From JACDAN01 sp963834825 (GTDB lineage: Bacteria; Actinomycetota; Thermoleophilia; Gaiellales; Gaiellaceae): DNA of 64,000 nucleotides. Below the pieces are notes generated by a model. That model worked only from the letters and a program-made list of their open reading frames with translations. It was not told the origin of the DNA and searched no databases. This document shows positions 15,602-23,464 of the stretch, piece after piece; within the stretch, counting starts at the first letter, position 1, and the number at the start of each line of letters is the position of its first letter. Location: positions 744,001 through 808,000 of the forward strand of contig CAWICZ010000014.1 of NCBI GenBank assembly GCA_963834825.1, given 5' to 3'. The position numbers were made by a program, and so were the translations under genes.

Positions 15602-17263
15602 ATGGCTGAGGCCCCTCCGCGCAGCCTGGGGCGCATCTCCGAGATCGCCCAGGTCGCCGTTCGGCACGGCTTCGGCTACTTCTTCCATCGCAATCGGCTA
15701 AGCGATCTCCTGCCCGGGAACGGGAAACCGGGCGCCGACGTCCTCCCCTCGGAGCGCGGCCGTCACCTGCGGGAGATGCTCGACGAGCTCGGCCCGACCT
15801 TCGTCAAGTTCGGCCAGCTGCTCTCGATGCGGCCGGACATCCTTCCGCCGGACGTCATCGCCGAGCTCCGGGGGCTCCAGGACGACGTCTCACCGTTCCC
15901 GTACGAAGAGGTGGAGGCGATGATCCTCGCCGAGCTCGGCCAGCCGGTCGAACGCCTTTTCCGCGACTTCGACCCGGTGCCGACGGCGGCAGCATCGATC
16001 GGTCAGGTGCACCGCGCGACGCTTCCGAACGGCCGCGACGTGGTCGTCAAGGTGCAGCGTCCCGGAGCGCCTCGGCAGGTCGAGGCCGACCTCAACCTGA
16101 TGTATCAGGCAGCCCGACTGGCCAATGAACGTGTGCGCGCGCTCGACTTCATCGACGCCGAGGCCCTGGTGGACGAGTTCGCCCGGTCGATCCGGCAGGA
16201 GCTCGACTACCGCCTCGAGGCGCGGAACGCGGAGACGTTCCGCAAGAACTTCGCCGGACACCCGCACGTCAAGATCCCGCGCGTCTACTGGACCTACACT
16301 CGACCGCGGGTCTTGACACTGGAATACCTCGACGGCACGCAGCTGGCCGACATCGAGCTGCTCGGCTGGGGCCCGGAGGAGCGCCGCCGGCTGGCCGAGG
16401 TTCTGACCGAGGCGTGGATGACGATGATCTTCCGCCACGGATTCTTCCACGCCGACCCGCATCCGGCCAACGTTCTCGTCTTCGCGCCGGACCGGATCGG
16501 CCTCGTCGACTTCGGGCAGGCCGGCCGCCTCACCGACGAGGACATCTCCAAGGCGACCGGCCTCTTCATCGACGTCGTCAACGAGAACCTCGAGGCGTTG
16601 CCGAAGCGGCTCGGCGAGCTCGGCGTCCGCTACCCGAAGGAGCGGGAGGATGAGTTCGTCGCCGAGCTCCGCGACCTGTTCTACCGCTACTACGGCGCGA
16701 GCCTCGCCGAGATCGACCCGCAGCAGGTGATGCGGGACGTCTTCGCGCTCATCTACCGGATGAACCTGCGCCTGCCGACGCGCTTCGTCCTCCTCGACAA
16801 GTCGATTGCGACCCTGGGCTCGGTCGCGACCGAGATCTCGCCGGACTTCAACGTCTTCGAAGTCGCGAAGCCGTACGCGCGCAGCCTGCTGCTCGGGCGC
16901 TACACGCCGGCTCGGGTCGCGGCGCGGGCCCGGCGCGAGTCGATCAACCTGGCCCGAATCGCCTCCGAGTTTCCGTACCAGATCCACGACATCCTCGAGG
17001 AGGTGCGAGACGGACAGATCGAGGTCGGCTTCGTGCACAAGGGCCTCGACGAGTTCATGGGCAAGCTCGACGTCGCCTTCAACCGGCTCGTCATCGCGCT
17101 CATGGTCTCCTCCGGCCTGATCGGGTCAGCCCTGCTCGGGATCTTCGCCGAGGCCGGCCCGAAGGTCTGGGGACTCCACTTCCTCTCCGTGCTCGGCTTC
17201 TTACTCTCCGCAATCCTCGGCGCCTGGCTGCTCTGGGGCGTCATCCGCAGCGGGCGCCTCTAG
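15602..17263 (+). CDS. AarF/UbiB (ABC1) family atypical kinase
   Basis: 553 residues. The invariant ABC1 features are seen: FVKFGQLLSMRPD (KxGQ motif), AAASIGQVHRA (Ala-rich nucleotide loop), VVVKVQRPG (Lys), ELDYRLEARN and FHADPHPANVLV with LVDFGQ. Two C-terminal membrane helices (about 490-512 and 525-550) anchor it. Family members are ATPases that support isoprenoid-lipid (quinone) metabolism. The gene ends in a double hairpin. There are no quinone genes nearby, so the specific lipid is unknown. Confidence 0.93.
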   Translation: MAEAPPRSLGRISEIAQVAVRHGFGYFFHRNRLSDLLPGNGKPGADVLPSERGRHLREMLDELGPTFVKFGQLLSMRPDILPPDVIAELRGLQDDVSPFPYEEVEAMILAELGQPVERLFRDFDPVPTAAASIGQVHRATLPNGRDVVVKVQRPGAPRQVEADLNLMYQAARLANERVRALDFIDAEALVDEFARSIRQELDYRLEARNAETFRKNFAGHPHVKIPRVYWTYTRPRVLTLEYLDGTQLADIELLGWGPEERRRLAEVLTEAWMTMIFRHGFFHADPHPANVLVFAPDRIGLVDFGQAGRLTDEDISKATGLFIDVVNENLEALPKRLGELGVRYPKEREDEFVAELRDLFYRYYGASLAEIDPQQVMRDVFALIYRMNLRLPTRFVLLDKSIATLGSVATEISPDFNVFEVAKPYARSLLLGRYTPARVAARARRESINLARIASEFPYQIHDILEEVRDGQIEVGFVHKGLDEFMGKLDVAFNRLVIALMVSSGLIGSALLGIFAEAGPKVWGLHFLSVLGFLLSAILGAWLLWGVIRSGRL

Positions 17264-17297
17264 GCGCCCTTCGCTGAAAGTCTCACGACTTTCAGCG
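17252..17297 (+). terminator. Tandem hairpins at the end of the AarF-family gene
   Basis: First hairpin: GGGCGCC (17252-17258), loop TCTA, GGCGCCC (17263-17269), straddling the stop codon. Second: CGCTGAAAGT (17272-17281), six-base loop, ACTTTCAGCG (17288-17297), a perfect 10-bp stem. There is no long T run. The two stems back to back are a plausible intrinsic or structure-assisted terminator. Confidence 0.55.
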
Positions 17298-17509
17298 ATT
17301 CCAGACCCGCGAGGGTGGGCGGCGCTTCGCGCCGCGCGGCCCAGAAGCGATGCGAAGCGTTCCTTCTCGATGAGCCCGCGTGGCGGAACGGGCAAAGCCC
17401 GTTCCGCGGCGACTGCAGTTCATGGCCTAGGCGGCTGTCGATTTTTCGGCACAGATCCGCGAGAAAGGACATCTGGTCGCGCCGAAAAGGCGTTGGTAGC
17501 GTCGCTGGC
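17298..17509. repeat. Hairpin-dense non-coding spacer
   Basis: No convincing gene. It contains a GCGGCGC/GCGCCGC palindrome near 17320-17337 and a perfect 11-bp stem GCGGAACGGGC (17383-17393), loop AAA, GCCCGTTCCGC (17397-17407), followed by an isolated T5 run near 17440. Together with the two hairpins just upstream this resembles an interspersed palindromic element rather than a simple promoter region. Copies elsewhere in the genome would have to be searched for; I see none in this window. Confidence 0.4.
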
Positions 17510-18157
17510 ATGTCAAGCGCACTCCTCCTGGCCGAGCCTGAGCCCGCGACTCGCGGCTTTCTGGAGCGTCACCTCCGCCAGGACGGGTTCGAGGTCGTGG
17601 AAGCCTTCGACGGCGAGGCGCTCGACCTGCTCGAGGTCGCTCGAGCCGACCTCGTGCTCGCGGCCGACTCGTTGGCCGCCGACCTGCGGCGGCGGGCAAC
17701 CGACGTCCCGATCATCGTCCTCGGTCGCCCGGACTCCGACCCCATCGACCGCGTCCGGGCCTTCGACGGCGGTTGCGACGACTACGTCGACCGGCCGTTC
17801 CACTACGAGGAGCTGCTCGCCAGGATCCGCGCAGTGCTCCGTCGCGTCGCTCCGCCGGCGGGCGACCGAATGCAGGTCGGCGAGCTCGTGATCGACCGCG
17901 CCGCCCGGCGGGTGACGGTCGCGGGCACCCCGGTCGTCCTCGCCGCGAAGGAGTACGAGCTTCTGGTCAAGCTCGCCGCCGACCCGGTGCGGGTGTTCAC
18001 GAAGGAGCAGCTGCTCAGGGAGGTCTGGGGCTTCCGCTCCCTGGGGCGGACCCGGACCTTGGACTCGCATGCCTCGCGGCTGCGCCGGAAGCTCGCAGCC
18101 GCCGGCGGCGACTTCGTCCGGAACGTGTGGGGGGTGGGCTACTCGCTCAGCGACTAA
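17510..18157 (+). CDS. Atypical OmpR-type response regulator
   Basis: 215 residues from ATG 17510. The C-terminal winged-helix domain is normal (LAAKEYELLVKLAADP, then TRTLDSHASRLRRKL). The receiver domain is degenerate. Where relatives read DLVLLD the sequence is DLVLAAD, so the phosphoacceptor position is Ala or shifted. The Thr of the LTA motif is missing (IVLGRPDSD), and the invariant KPF is RPF. The helix after beta-3 is also shortened. Such regulators act without phosphorylation. No kinase is adjacent. It lies behind a hairpin-rich spacer, alone, and converges on the SRPBCC gene with an 11-base overlap. Confidence 0.88.
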   Translation: MSSALLLAEPEPATRGFLERHLRQDGFEVVEAFDGEALDLLEVARADLVLAADSLAADLRRRATDVPIIVLGRPDSDPIDRVRAFDGGCDDYVDRPFHYEELLARIRAVLRRVAPPAGDRMQVGELVIDRAARRVTVAGTPVVLAAKEYELLVKLAADPVRVFTKEQLLREVWGFRSLGRTRTLDSHASRLRRKLAAAGGDFVRNVWGVGYSLSD

Positions 18158-18590
18158 GACTCGACACGTAGCCGCCGAGGACCTTGTCCCAGCCGCCGTC
18201 GTAGTTGGCGCGGCCCTCCACGTCTCCGGCCTCGTCCCAGCCTCGGTGCTCGAGGTCGACTCTCGTGCGCTCGCCTTCGGGCGTAAACCGGACCTCGATC
18301 TCGGTCGGGCCACGCCGGGGATTCACACGCCAGCGAAGGACGAACCGCTGCGGCGGCTCCCACGCGATCACGTCCGCCCAGTCGGCCTCGCGGCCGTCGG
18401 CCGCGCGCTCGTAGACTCGGCCGCCGGCGCGCTCGTCGAAGACCACCGCCACGCGGTTCTCGAAGACGGTGTGCGGCTCGCCGGGCCACCAGTCGCCCAT
18501 CCCCCTCGTGAACGTCTCAAACGCCGTCTCGAGCGAGGCGTCCACGGTGATCGTCTTCTCGATTGCGGCGAGTGCCTCAGTCGCGCTCAT
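18147..18590 (-). CDS. SRPBCC / AHSA1-type START-like protein
   Basis: 147 residues with the AHSA1 pattern: IEKTITVDASLETAFETFT, a central FENRVAVVFDERAGG, RFVLRWRVN, RTRVDLEHRGWD and a terminal helix GGWDKVLGGYV. The fold is a helix-grip cavity that binds hydrophobic ligands. It overlaps the ArsR regulator by ATGA. ArsR plus AHSA1 is a very common two-gene unit in Actinomycetota, where the regulator controls the pair. Ligand unknown. Confidence 0.88.
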   Translation of the reverse strand: MSATEALAAIEKTITVDASLETAFETFTRGMGDWWPGEPHTVFENRVAVVFDERAGGRVYERAADGREADWADVIAWEPPQRFVLRWRVNPRRGPTEIEVRFTPEGERTRVDLEHRGWDEAGDVEGRANYDGGWDKVLGGYVSSLSR

Positions 18591-18904
18591 CCCGTTCTCC
18601 TCTCCTCTGCTTCGGCCGCCGCCTGGAAGTCGGCGAGGGCCCGGTCCCAGAACCGCTCGAAGTAGTCGCGAAGCGCGATCACGCCGTCGGGGTCGATTCG
18701 ATAGAGGCGCCGCGTCCCCAGCGGGCGGTCGCTGACGAGCCCTGCCGACTTCAGCACCCTGAGGTGCTGGGAAACGGCAGGCCGGCTGACCGGTAGTGCC
18801 CGCGCGAGCTCACCGACAGGCTTCGGCCCCTCTGCGAGCTGCTCGAAGATCGCCCGTCTGGTCGGGTCTCCGAGTGCGTTCAGCGGTTCGGCGTAAGTGG
18901 TCAC
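18587..18904 (-). CDS. ArsR-family transcriptional regulator
   Basis: 105 residues from GTG 18904. Winged helix-turn-helix with LNALGDPTRRAIFEQLAEG, recognition helix SRPAVSQHLRVLKSAGLV and wing GTRRLYRIDP. There is no metal-binding Cys pair, so it is probably a metal-independent member, as is usual for those paired with AHSA1 proteins. A near-perfect inverted repeat lies just upstream of its start and probably mediates autoregulation. Confidence 0.92.
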   Translation of the reverse strand: MTTYAEPLNALGDPTRRAIFEQLAEGPKPVGELARALPVSRPAVSQHLRVLKSAGLVSDRPLGTRRLYRIDPDGVIALRDYFERFWDRALADFQAAAEAEERRTG

Positions 18905-18928
18905 TTACCGTAAGCCTAAGCTTACGGT
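18893..18928. promoter_or_regulatory. Probable ArsR operator
   Basis: ACCGTAAGC (18907-18915), spacer CTAA, GCTTACGGT (18920-18928): a perfect 9-bp inverted repeat starting 3 bases before the arsR GTG. A second symmetry, GTAAGTG (18893-18899) with CACTTAC (18902-18908), overlaps the start codon, so the GTAAG half-site appears in several copies. Placement across the likely promoter and start fits autorepression. The distal arm also overlaps the ogt stop codon. Confidence 0.65.
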
Positions 18929-19506
18929 TATCGGATGTCAAGCCTCAGATCGGCGCTCTCCAGATCGAGGAGCAGTCGCTTGCGGTCGAGGCCGCCGCCG
19001 TAGCCGACGAGGTCGCCTGACGCACCGATGACACGATGGCAGGGGAGGACGATCGGGATCGGGTTGCGGTTCATGACCGTGCCGACCGCCCGCGCCGCCT
19101 GCGGACGCCCGGCCCGGGCGGCCAGCGCGCCGTACGTCGTCACCTCGCCGAACGGCACTCGGGCAAGCTTCTCGAGCACCGCGCGCGAGAAGTCGGCGCG
19201 GCCACGCAGATCGATCGGGAGGTCGAAGCTTTGCCGTCGACCTTCGAAGTACTCGTCGAGCTCGCGGACGACCGGGTCGACCGCCCTGGGGGCACGCAGA
19301 ACACGTGCCCCGAAGATCCGCGCGAGCTCCTCTGAGAGGCGTTCGGGCTCCGGGTCGTACGAGATCCGGCAGAGACCGCGGTCGGTAAGCGCGACGAACA
19401 GTGGCCCCACCGGGCTCTCGGTGACGTCGTACGAGACGTCGAGCAGGCCGGCCTCCGAGGCCGCGTCGCGGAACCGCCGGTCGAGCGTGTCGGGGACGGC
19501 GGTCAT
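18928..19506 (-). CDS. ogt: Methylated-DNA-protein-cysteine methyltransferase
   Basis: 192 residues. It repairs O6-alkylguanine by transfer to its own Cys. The active site PCHRV lies near residue 155, preceded by FGEVTTYGALA (helix-turn-helix with Arg finger region AARAVGTVMNRN). An N-terminal RNase H-like domain is present. It overlaps the sigma-factor stop by ATGA, so repair enzyme and sigma factor are made together. Confidence 0.95.
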   Translation of the reverse strand: MTAVPDTLDRRFRDAASEAGLLDVSYDVTESPVGPLFVALTDRGLCRISYDPEPERLSEELARIFGARVLRAPRAVDPVVRELDEYFEGRRQSFDLPIDLRGRADFSRAVLEKLARVPFGEVTTYGALAARAGRPQAARAVGTVMNRNPIPIVLPCHRVIGASGDLVGYGGGLDRKRLLLDLESADLRLDIR

Positions 19507-19967
19507 GTGAGCCTCCTTCGCAGCCGGCGCACACCCGAGGAGGCCGCCTGTCGAGCGGCGTCCTCGCTGGAATCCAACGCGTCGGCGATTTGGTCGTAGG
19601 GAAGGTCGTAGCCGTACCGGAGAACGACCGCGGCGCGCTCCTTCTCGGGGAGCTCGTCGGCCAGGTGCTCGAGCTCCGCGTAGGCAGGTCGGCGCTCCTC
19701 GTGCGCCGGTTCCACGCCGATCGTCGCTTCAGGCCGGCGACGACGGGCGTCGTCGACGGCTACTCGCGTCGCGATCGTGAACACCCAGGCCTTGAGGTGG
19801 CGCCCGTGCCGCAGCGTCGGGTAGCCGCGCAAGGCCCGGAGAAACGTCTCCTGGAAGGCGTCCTCGGCGCGCTGTCGGCCGAGCAGGCGCACGAGGTGCC
19901 CGAAGACGGCGTTTCGGTGCTCGTCGTAGAACCGCTCGAACGGCGGAACGCTCACGGCTTCCATCAT
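19503..19967 (-). CDS. ECF-type sigma factor
   Basis: About 154 residues from ATG 19967 (ATG 19964 also possible). Region 2 is FERFYDEHRNAVFGHLVRLLG plus AEDAFQETFLRALRG and LKAWVFTIATRVAVDDARR. Region 4 is LPEKERAAVVLRYGYDLPYDQIADAL. The frame stays open upstream to 20852, but that would cover the divergent kinase gene on the other strand, so a short start is preferred. No anti-sigma factor is adjacent. It is co-translated with ogt, which suggests a response to alkylation or genotoxic stress (inference). Starts of this gene and the PfkB kinase are only 33 bases apart. Confidence 0.85.
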   Translation of the reverse strand: MMEAVSVPPFERFYDEHRNAVFGHLVRLLGRQRAEDAFQETFLRALRGYPTLRHGRHLKAWVFTIATRVAVDDARRRRPEATIGVEPAHEERRPAYAELEHLADELPEKERAAVVLRYGYDLPYDQIADALDSSEDAARQAASSGVRRLRRRLT

Positions 19968-20000
19968 GCTCTTCAACGTGGCTGCGACGGCGGATGTGAG

Positions 20001-20801
20001 ATGAGGGTCGCCGTCGTCGGCCATGTCGAAGTCGTGGAGTTTGCACGGGTCGATCGCGTTCCGCGCCCCGGGGAGATCATCCACGCGGACGAGACCTGGA
20101 CCCAGTCGGCCGGCGGCGGAGCGGTGGCTGCGGCGCAGCTGCTTCGCCTCTCGGAAAACACGTTGTTCTTCACCGCCCTCGGTGACGACGAGCTCGGCCA
20201 CCGCGCGGAACGCGAGTTGCGGGAGCTCGGTCTGGACGTCCGGTGCGTCTACCGCGACGAGCCTCAGCGTCGAGGCTTCACGTTCGTGGACTCGGACGGC
20301 GAGCGGACGATCACGGTGATCGGGCGGAAGCTGGTCGCCTGCGGCGATGATCCCCTGCCCTGGAAGGAGCTCGACGATGTCGCGGCGGTGTACTTCACCG
20401 GCGGCGACCCGGCGGCTCTCCATGAAGCGCGCCGCGCCGGCGTCCTCGTTGCCACCGCGCGCGAGGTCCCGACCCTGAAGGAAGCCGGCGTCCAGCTCGA
20501 TGCCCTCGTCCAGAGCGGCAGCGACGCCGGTGAGCAGTACCGTCCCGGCGAGCTCCAGCCCTCGCCGAAGGTCGTCGTGACGACCGACGGCCAGCGAGGA
20601 GGCCACTATGTCGAGGGCAGCAAGCGGGGCAGGTGGGAGGCGGCAGAGCTTCCGGGGCCCGTCGTTGACGCCTACGGCGCGGGCGACTCGTTCGCAGCCG
20701 GACTGACGTTTGCGCTGGGGGAGCGACGTCCGACACACGAGGCGCTCGCCTTCGCGGCGCGTTGCGGGGCCGAGGCAATGACCCGCCGCGGCGCCTACTG
20801 A
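20001..20801 (+). CDS. PfkB-family carbohydrate/nucleoside kinase
   Basis: 266 residues from ATG 20001. It has the N-terminal Gly-rich SAGGGAVAAAQLLRL and C-terminal signature DAYGAGDSFAAGL with the catalytic Asp and anion hole. It phosphorylates a sugar or nucleoside with ATP. It is shorter than ribokinase (about 310). Divergent from the sigma-factor operon and overlapping the following hydrolase tail to tail by 7 bases. Substrate cannot be assigned. Confidence 0.88.
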   Translation: MRVAVVGHVEVVEFARVDRVPRPGEIIHADETWTQSAGGGAVAAAQLLRLSENTLFFTALGDDELGHRAERELRELGLDVRCVYRDEPQRRGFTFVDSDGERTITVIGRKLVACGDDPLPWKELDDVAAVYFTGGDPAALHEARRAGVLVATAREVPTLKEAGVQLDALVQSGSDAGEQYRPGELQPSPKVVVTTDGQRGGHYVEGSKRGRWEAAELPGPVVDAYGAGDSFAAGLTFALGERRPTHEALAFAARCGAEAMTRRGAY

Positions 20802-21631
20802 GCGACGATCTTCGCGACCGCCGCGCGAAAGACGTCGGGCTGCTCGAGCCACGGGAGGTGGCCCGCGCCGGCGATGATCTCGACGGTGGCGTGCGGCACG
20901 AGTTCCCCAGTCGCCGTGCTTGCACTATGCGGCAGTGGATCGTCGGCGCCGTGGATGAGCCCGAACGGCTTCTTGAACGCGGGAAGCCCCTGCTCCAAGG
21001 TTCCACGTTCGAAGTGCTCGTGCACCGAAGCGACGACTGCAGCGTAGAGCGGCACACTGATGTGGGTCTCCGGCAGGGACGGAGCATCTTCGGGGCGGGA
21101 GAAGTAGTACGGCCAGACGAGCTCGAGGGACTCGAGCACCTCCTCGTCGTTGCCCTCCCCGGCCATTGCGCGCTCGTCGATCTGCTTTGCCCGTGCCGCA
21201 GCCTCTGGCGAGTTGCGTGCGAGGCGATCGAAGAGGTTCGAGTCGAGCTCGTCCCAGCCGCCGTCCGGAACCGCGCCCAGCGCGTCGATGGCGACGACAC
21301 CGAGAACGCGGTCCGAATGCGCCACGGCGATGTGGAACGCGAGATGGCCGCCCCAGGAATGACCGATCATCCATGCCTCGCCCACACCCCGGTCGTCGAG
21401 GACGCGGACGGCATCATCGACGTGGGTCTCAATGTCGTAGGGCTCCGCGTCCGTGCTCGGCGCGATCCCGCGCTGCTGGTAGCGGATCGTTCGGAGTGAC
21501 CCGGGTAGGACGGAGACCAGAGAGTCCGTGTTGTCCGACGTCGGCCCGCCGTGCAGGATCAGCGCCGGCGTCCCGCTGCCCGCCTCCCACCCGACGATCG
21601 CGCCGCCGGGAACTGCTGTTGTGAACTCCAC
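20795..21631 (-). CDS. Alpha/beta hydrolase, proline-iminopeptidase-like
   Basis: 278 residues with oxyanion motif HGGP (residues 27-30), nucleophile Ser92 in GHSWGG, and a late GAGHLPW His. The HGGP/GxSxGG combination is that of the prolyl iminopeptidase branch of the fold (family S33), though many such proteins are esterases or lactonases. Convergent with the PfkB kinase. Its start at 21631 is divergent from the mraZ operon. Confidence 0.85.
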   Translation of the reverse strand: MEFTTAVPGGAIVGWEAGSGTPALILHGGPTSDNTDSLVSVLPGSLRTIRYQQRGIAPSTDAEPYDIETHVDDAVRVLDDRGVGEAWMIGHSWGGHLAFHIAVAHSDRVLGVVAIDALGAVPDGGWDELDSNLFDRLARNSPEAAARAKQIDERAMAGEGNDEEVLESLELVWPYYFSRPEDAPSLPETHISVPLYAAVVASVHEHFERGTLEQGLPAFKKPFGLIHGADDPLPHSASTATGELVPHATVEIIAGAGHLPWLEQPDVFRAAVAKIVAQ

Positions 21632-21689
21632 CAGGGCGATCCTGCCGAATCAGAGCCGTCGGAGCCTGATATTCGCGGCTCTCGAGGGG

Positions 21690-21730
21690 TTGCAGAGTGG
21701 GGGGCAGTGGTCTAAAGTGGGGAGAAGTGG
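21690..21730 (+). promoter_or_regulatory. MraZ operator: four AGTGG repeats at 10-bp spacing, over a possible promoter
   Basis: AGTGG occurs at 21696, 21706, 21716 and 21726, exactly one helical turn apart, ending 22 bases before mraZ. MraZ is known to bind closely spaced GTGG-containing direct repeats in front of its own operon. A TTGCAG (21690) with TCTAAA (21711, spacer 15) could be the promoter core, lying within the repeats, as expected for autorepression. The repeat is directly visible; the promoter call is weaker. Confidence 0.82.
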
Positions 21731-21751
21731 GAGACCCGTAATGACTCGATC

Positions 21752-22186
21752 ATGCTTCTCGGCGAGTACGAACACACAATCGACGACAAGAACCGCCTCA
21801 CGCTCCCGGCCAAGTTCCGGGAGGCGATGGCCGAGGGCGTCGTCATCACGAGGGGCATGGACGGATGCCTCTACGCCTATCCGCGGAGCGAGTGGCTGGA
21901 GCGATTCCAATCGCGGGTCGGCGCGCTCGACGCCCTCCGACCCGACGCGCGCAGGCTCCAGCGCCACTTCTTCTCGGGCGCGGCCGAGGCGGCGCCGGAC
22001 AAGCAGGGGCGGATCATGATCCCCGCGCCGCTGCTCCGCTACGCCGGGCTCTCACGTGAAATCGTCGTCGCCGGGGTGCACGACCACCTCGAGATCTGGG
22101 ATCGCGAGGCCTGGCGCCGGGAGCTGAACGAGGTGGAAGGGAGTGCGGAACATGTTGCCGAGCGTCTTGCGGCCCAACGCGACTGA
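21752..22186 (+). CDS. mraZ: MraZ transcriptional regulator
   Basis: 144 residues, normal length. Two tandem SpoVT/AbrB-like beta modules: LGEYEHTIDDKNRLTLPAKFR and the second with DKQGRIMIPAPLLRYAGL. It forms a ring, binds the direct repeats upstream and represses the dcw operon. First gene of the cluster; its 3' end overlaps the rsmH start by 44 bases. Confidence 0.97.
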   Translation: MLLGEYEHTIDDKNRLTLPAKFREAMAEGVVITRGMDGCLYAYPRSEWLERFQSRVGALDALRPDARRLQRHFFSGAAEAAPDKQGRIMIPAPLLRYAGLSREIVVAGVHDHLEIWDREAWRRELNEVEGSAEHVAERLAAQRD

Positions 22187-23114
22187 TCACGTTCCGGTCC
22201 TCGCCGGGGAGATCCGGAGCCTGCTCGACGTGCGACCGGGCCAGACGGTCATCGACGCGACGTTCGGCGCCGGCGGCCACGCCGCGCTTCTCGCCTCCGA
22301 CCTGCGCGGCAAGGGGAAGTTCATCGCCGTCGACCGCGACCCAACCGTCAAGCCCTACTTCGAGTCGTTCAAGCGCCACGCCGGGGTTCCGGCCCGCTTC
22401 CTGAGCGGCGACTACGCCGACGTCTTCGAGCGCCTGGCCGACAACGGCTTGCGCGCGGACGCGATCCTCTTCGACCTCGGCGTCTCCAGCATGCAGCTCG
22501 ACCGCCCTGAGCGCGGGTTCTCCTATGCGTCGGATGCGCCACTCGACATGCGAATGGACTCGTCGGCCGAGCACTCGGCCCGCGACCTCGTCAACGGGGC
22601 GAGCGAGCGTGAGCTGACGGACATCTTCCGCGGCTACGGCGAGGAGCGCTACTCCCGGCAGATCGCAAGGGCGATCGTCCGCCGGCGGAAGCAGGCGCCG
22701 ATCGAGCGAACCGGCGAGCTCGTCGAGACGATCAAGGGCGCAATCCCGACGCCGGCCCGCTTCGGCGACGGCCACCCTGCCCGCCGCGTATTCCAGGCGC
22801 TTCGCATCGCAGTCAACGACGAGCTTGCGTCGCTCGAAGCCGCTCTCCCGGCCGCACTGGACACGCTTCACCCGGGCGGGCGGATGGCCGTCATCAGCTT
22901 CCACTCGCTCGAAGACCGGATCGTCAAGCGGTTCCTTCGGCGCGAGGAGCACGGATGTACGTGCCCGCCGGACTTCCCCGTCTGCGTCTGCGGGCGGGAG
23001 CCGTCGCTGCGCGCACTCAACCGGAAGGCGATTCGGCCGTCGCGCGACGAGGTCGCGATGAACCCGCGGGCCGGCTCCGCCCGGCTCCGCGCGGCAGTGA
23101 AGACGGAGAGCTGA
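22143..23114 (+). CDS. rsmH: 16S rRNA m4C1402 methyltransferase
   Basis: 323 residues. SAM-dependent N4-methylation of C1402 in 16S rRNA. Signature segments are HVPVLAGEI, DATFGAGGHA (SAM loop), DLGVSSMQLD, PLDMRMD and the C-terminal ISFHSLEDRIVKRFLR. GTG 22143 gives a start inside mraZ; an internal ATG at 22152 is possible. TGATG overlap with ftsL follows. Confidence 0.96.
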   Translation: MRNMLPSVLRPNATDHVPVLAGEIRSLLDVRPGQTVIDATFGAGGHAALLASDLRGKGKFIAVDRDPTVKPYFESFKRHAGVPARFLSGDYADVFERLADNGLRADAILFDLGVSSMQLDRPERGFSYASDAPLDMRMDSSAEHSARDLVNGASERELTDIFRGYGEERYSRQIARAIVRRRKQAPIERTGELVETIKGAIPTPARFGDGHPARRVFQALRIAVNDELASLEAALPAALDTLHPGGRMAVISFHSLEDRIVKRFLRREEHGCTCPPDFPVCVCGREPSLRALNRKAIRPSRDEVAMNPRAGSARLRAAVKTES

Positions 23115-23464
23115 TGGCGGTCGCAGCCGCACGAGCTCCGCGCACCCGGGCCCAGGCGCGGGCCCGACCTCGCGCCCGCCGCAAGCCGGCAGCCGGACGC
23201 CGCGTCGCGGGCGGCGCGATCTGGATCGTGGTCATGGGTCTGCTGCTGGCGGGAGTCGTGGCCCTCAACGTCGCCGTGCTCCGCCTCAACATCCAGTCCG
23301 ATCAGCTGACTGAGGAGCGGGCGCAACTGCGGGCGGAGAGCGCCGAGCTGAGCTCCCAGCTCGCCCTCCGCGCTGCCTCGGCGCGGACGAGCAGCCTGGC
23401 GCGAAACCAGCTTGGCCTCCAGCCCGCGGCCACGACGAGGTACCTGGATCTCCGGCAGCGGTGA
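23114..23464 (+). CDS. ftsL: FtsL-like septum protein
   Basis: 116 residues. A basic, Arg/Ala-rich cytoplasmic start, one membrane helix (WIVVMGLLLAGVVALNVAVL, about 36-56), then a short periplasmic coiled coil (ERAQLRAESAELSSQLALR). Sequence similarity in FtsL proteins is weak; topology, size and position between rsmH and ftsI carry the assignment. It would bind FtsB/FtsQ and activate septal synthesis. Confidence 0.85.
   Translation: MAVAAARAPRTRAQARARPRARRKPAAGRRVAGGAIWIVVMGLLLAGVVALNVAVLRLNIQSDQLTEERAQLRAESAELSSQLALRAASARTSSLARNQLGLQPAATTRYLDLRQR

Noticed and set aside
20025..20852. Upstream extension of the sigma-factor frame
   Set aside because: It covers the PfkB kinase on the other strand, and the sequence is unlike sigma factors before MMEAVSV.
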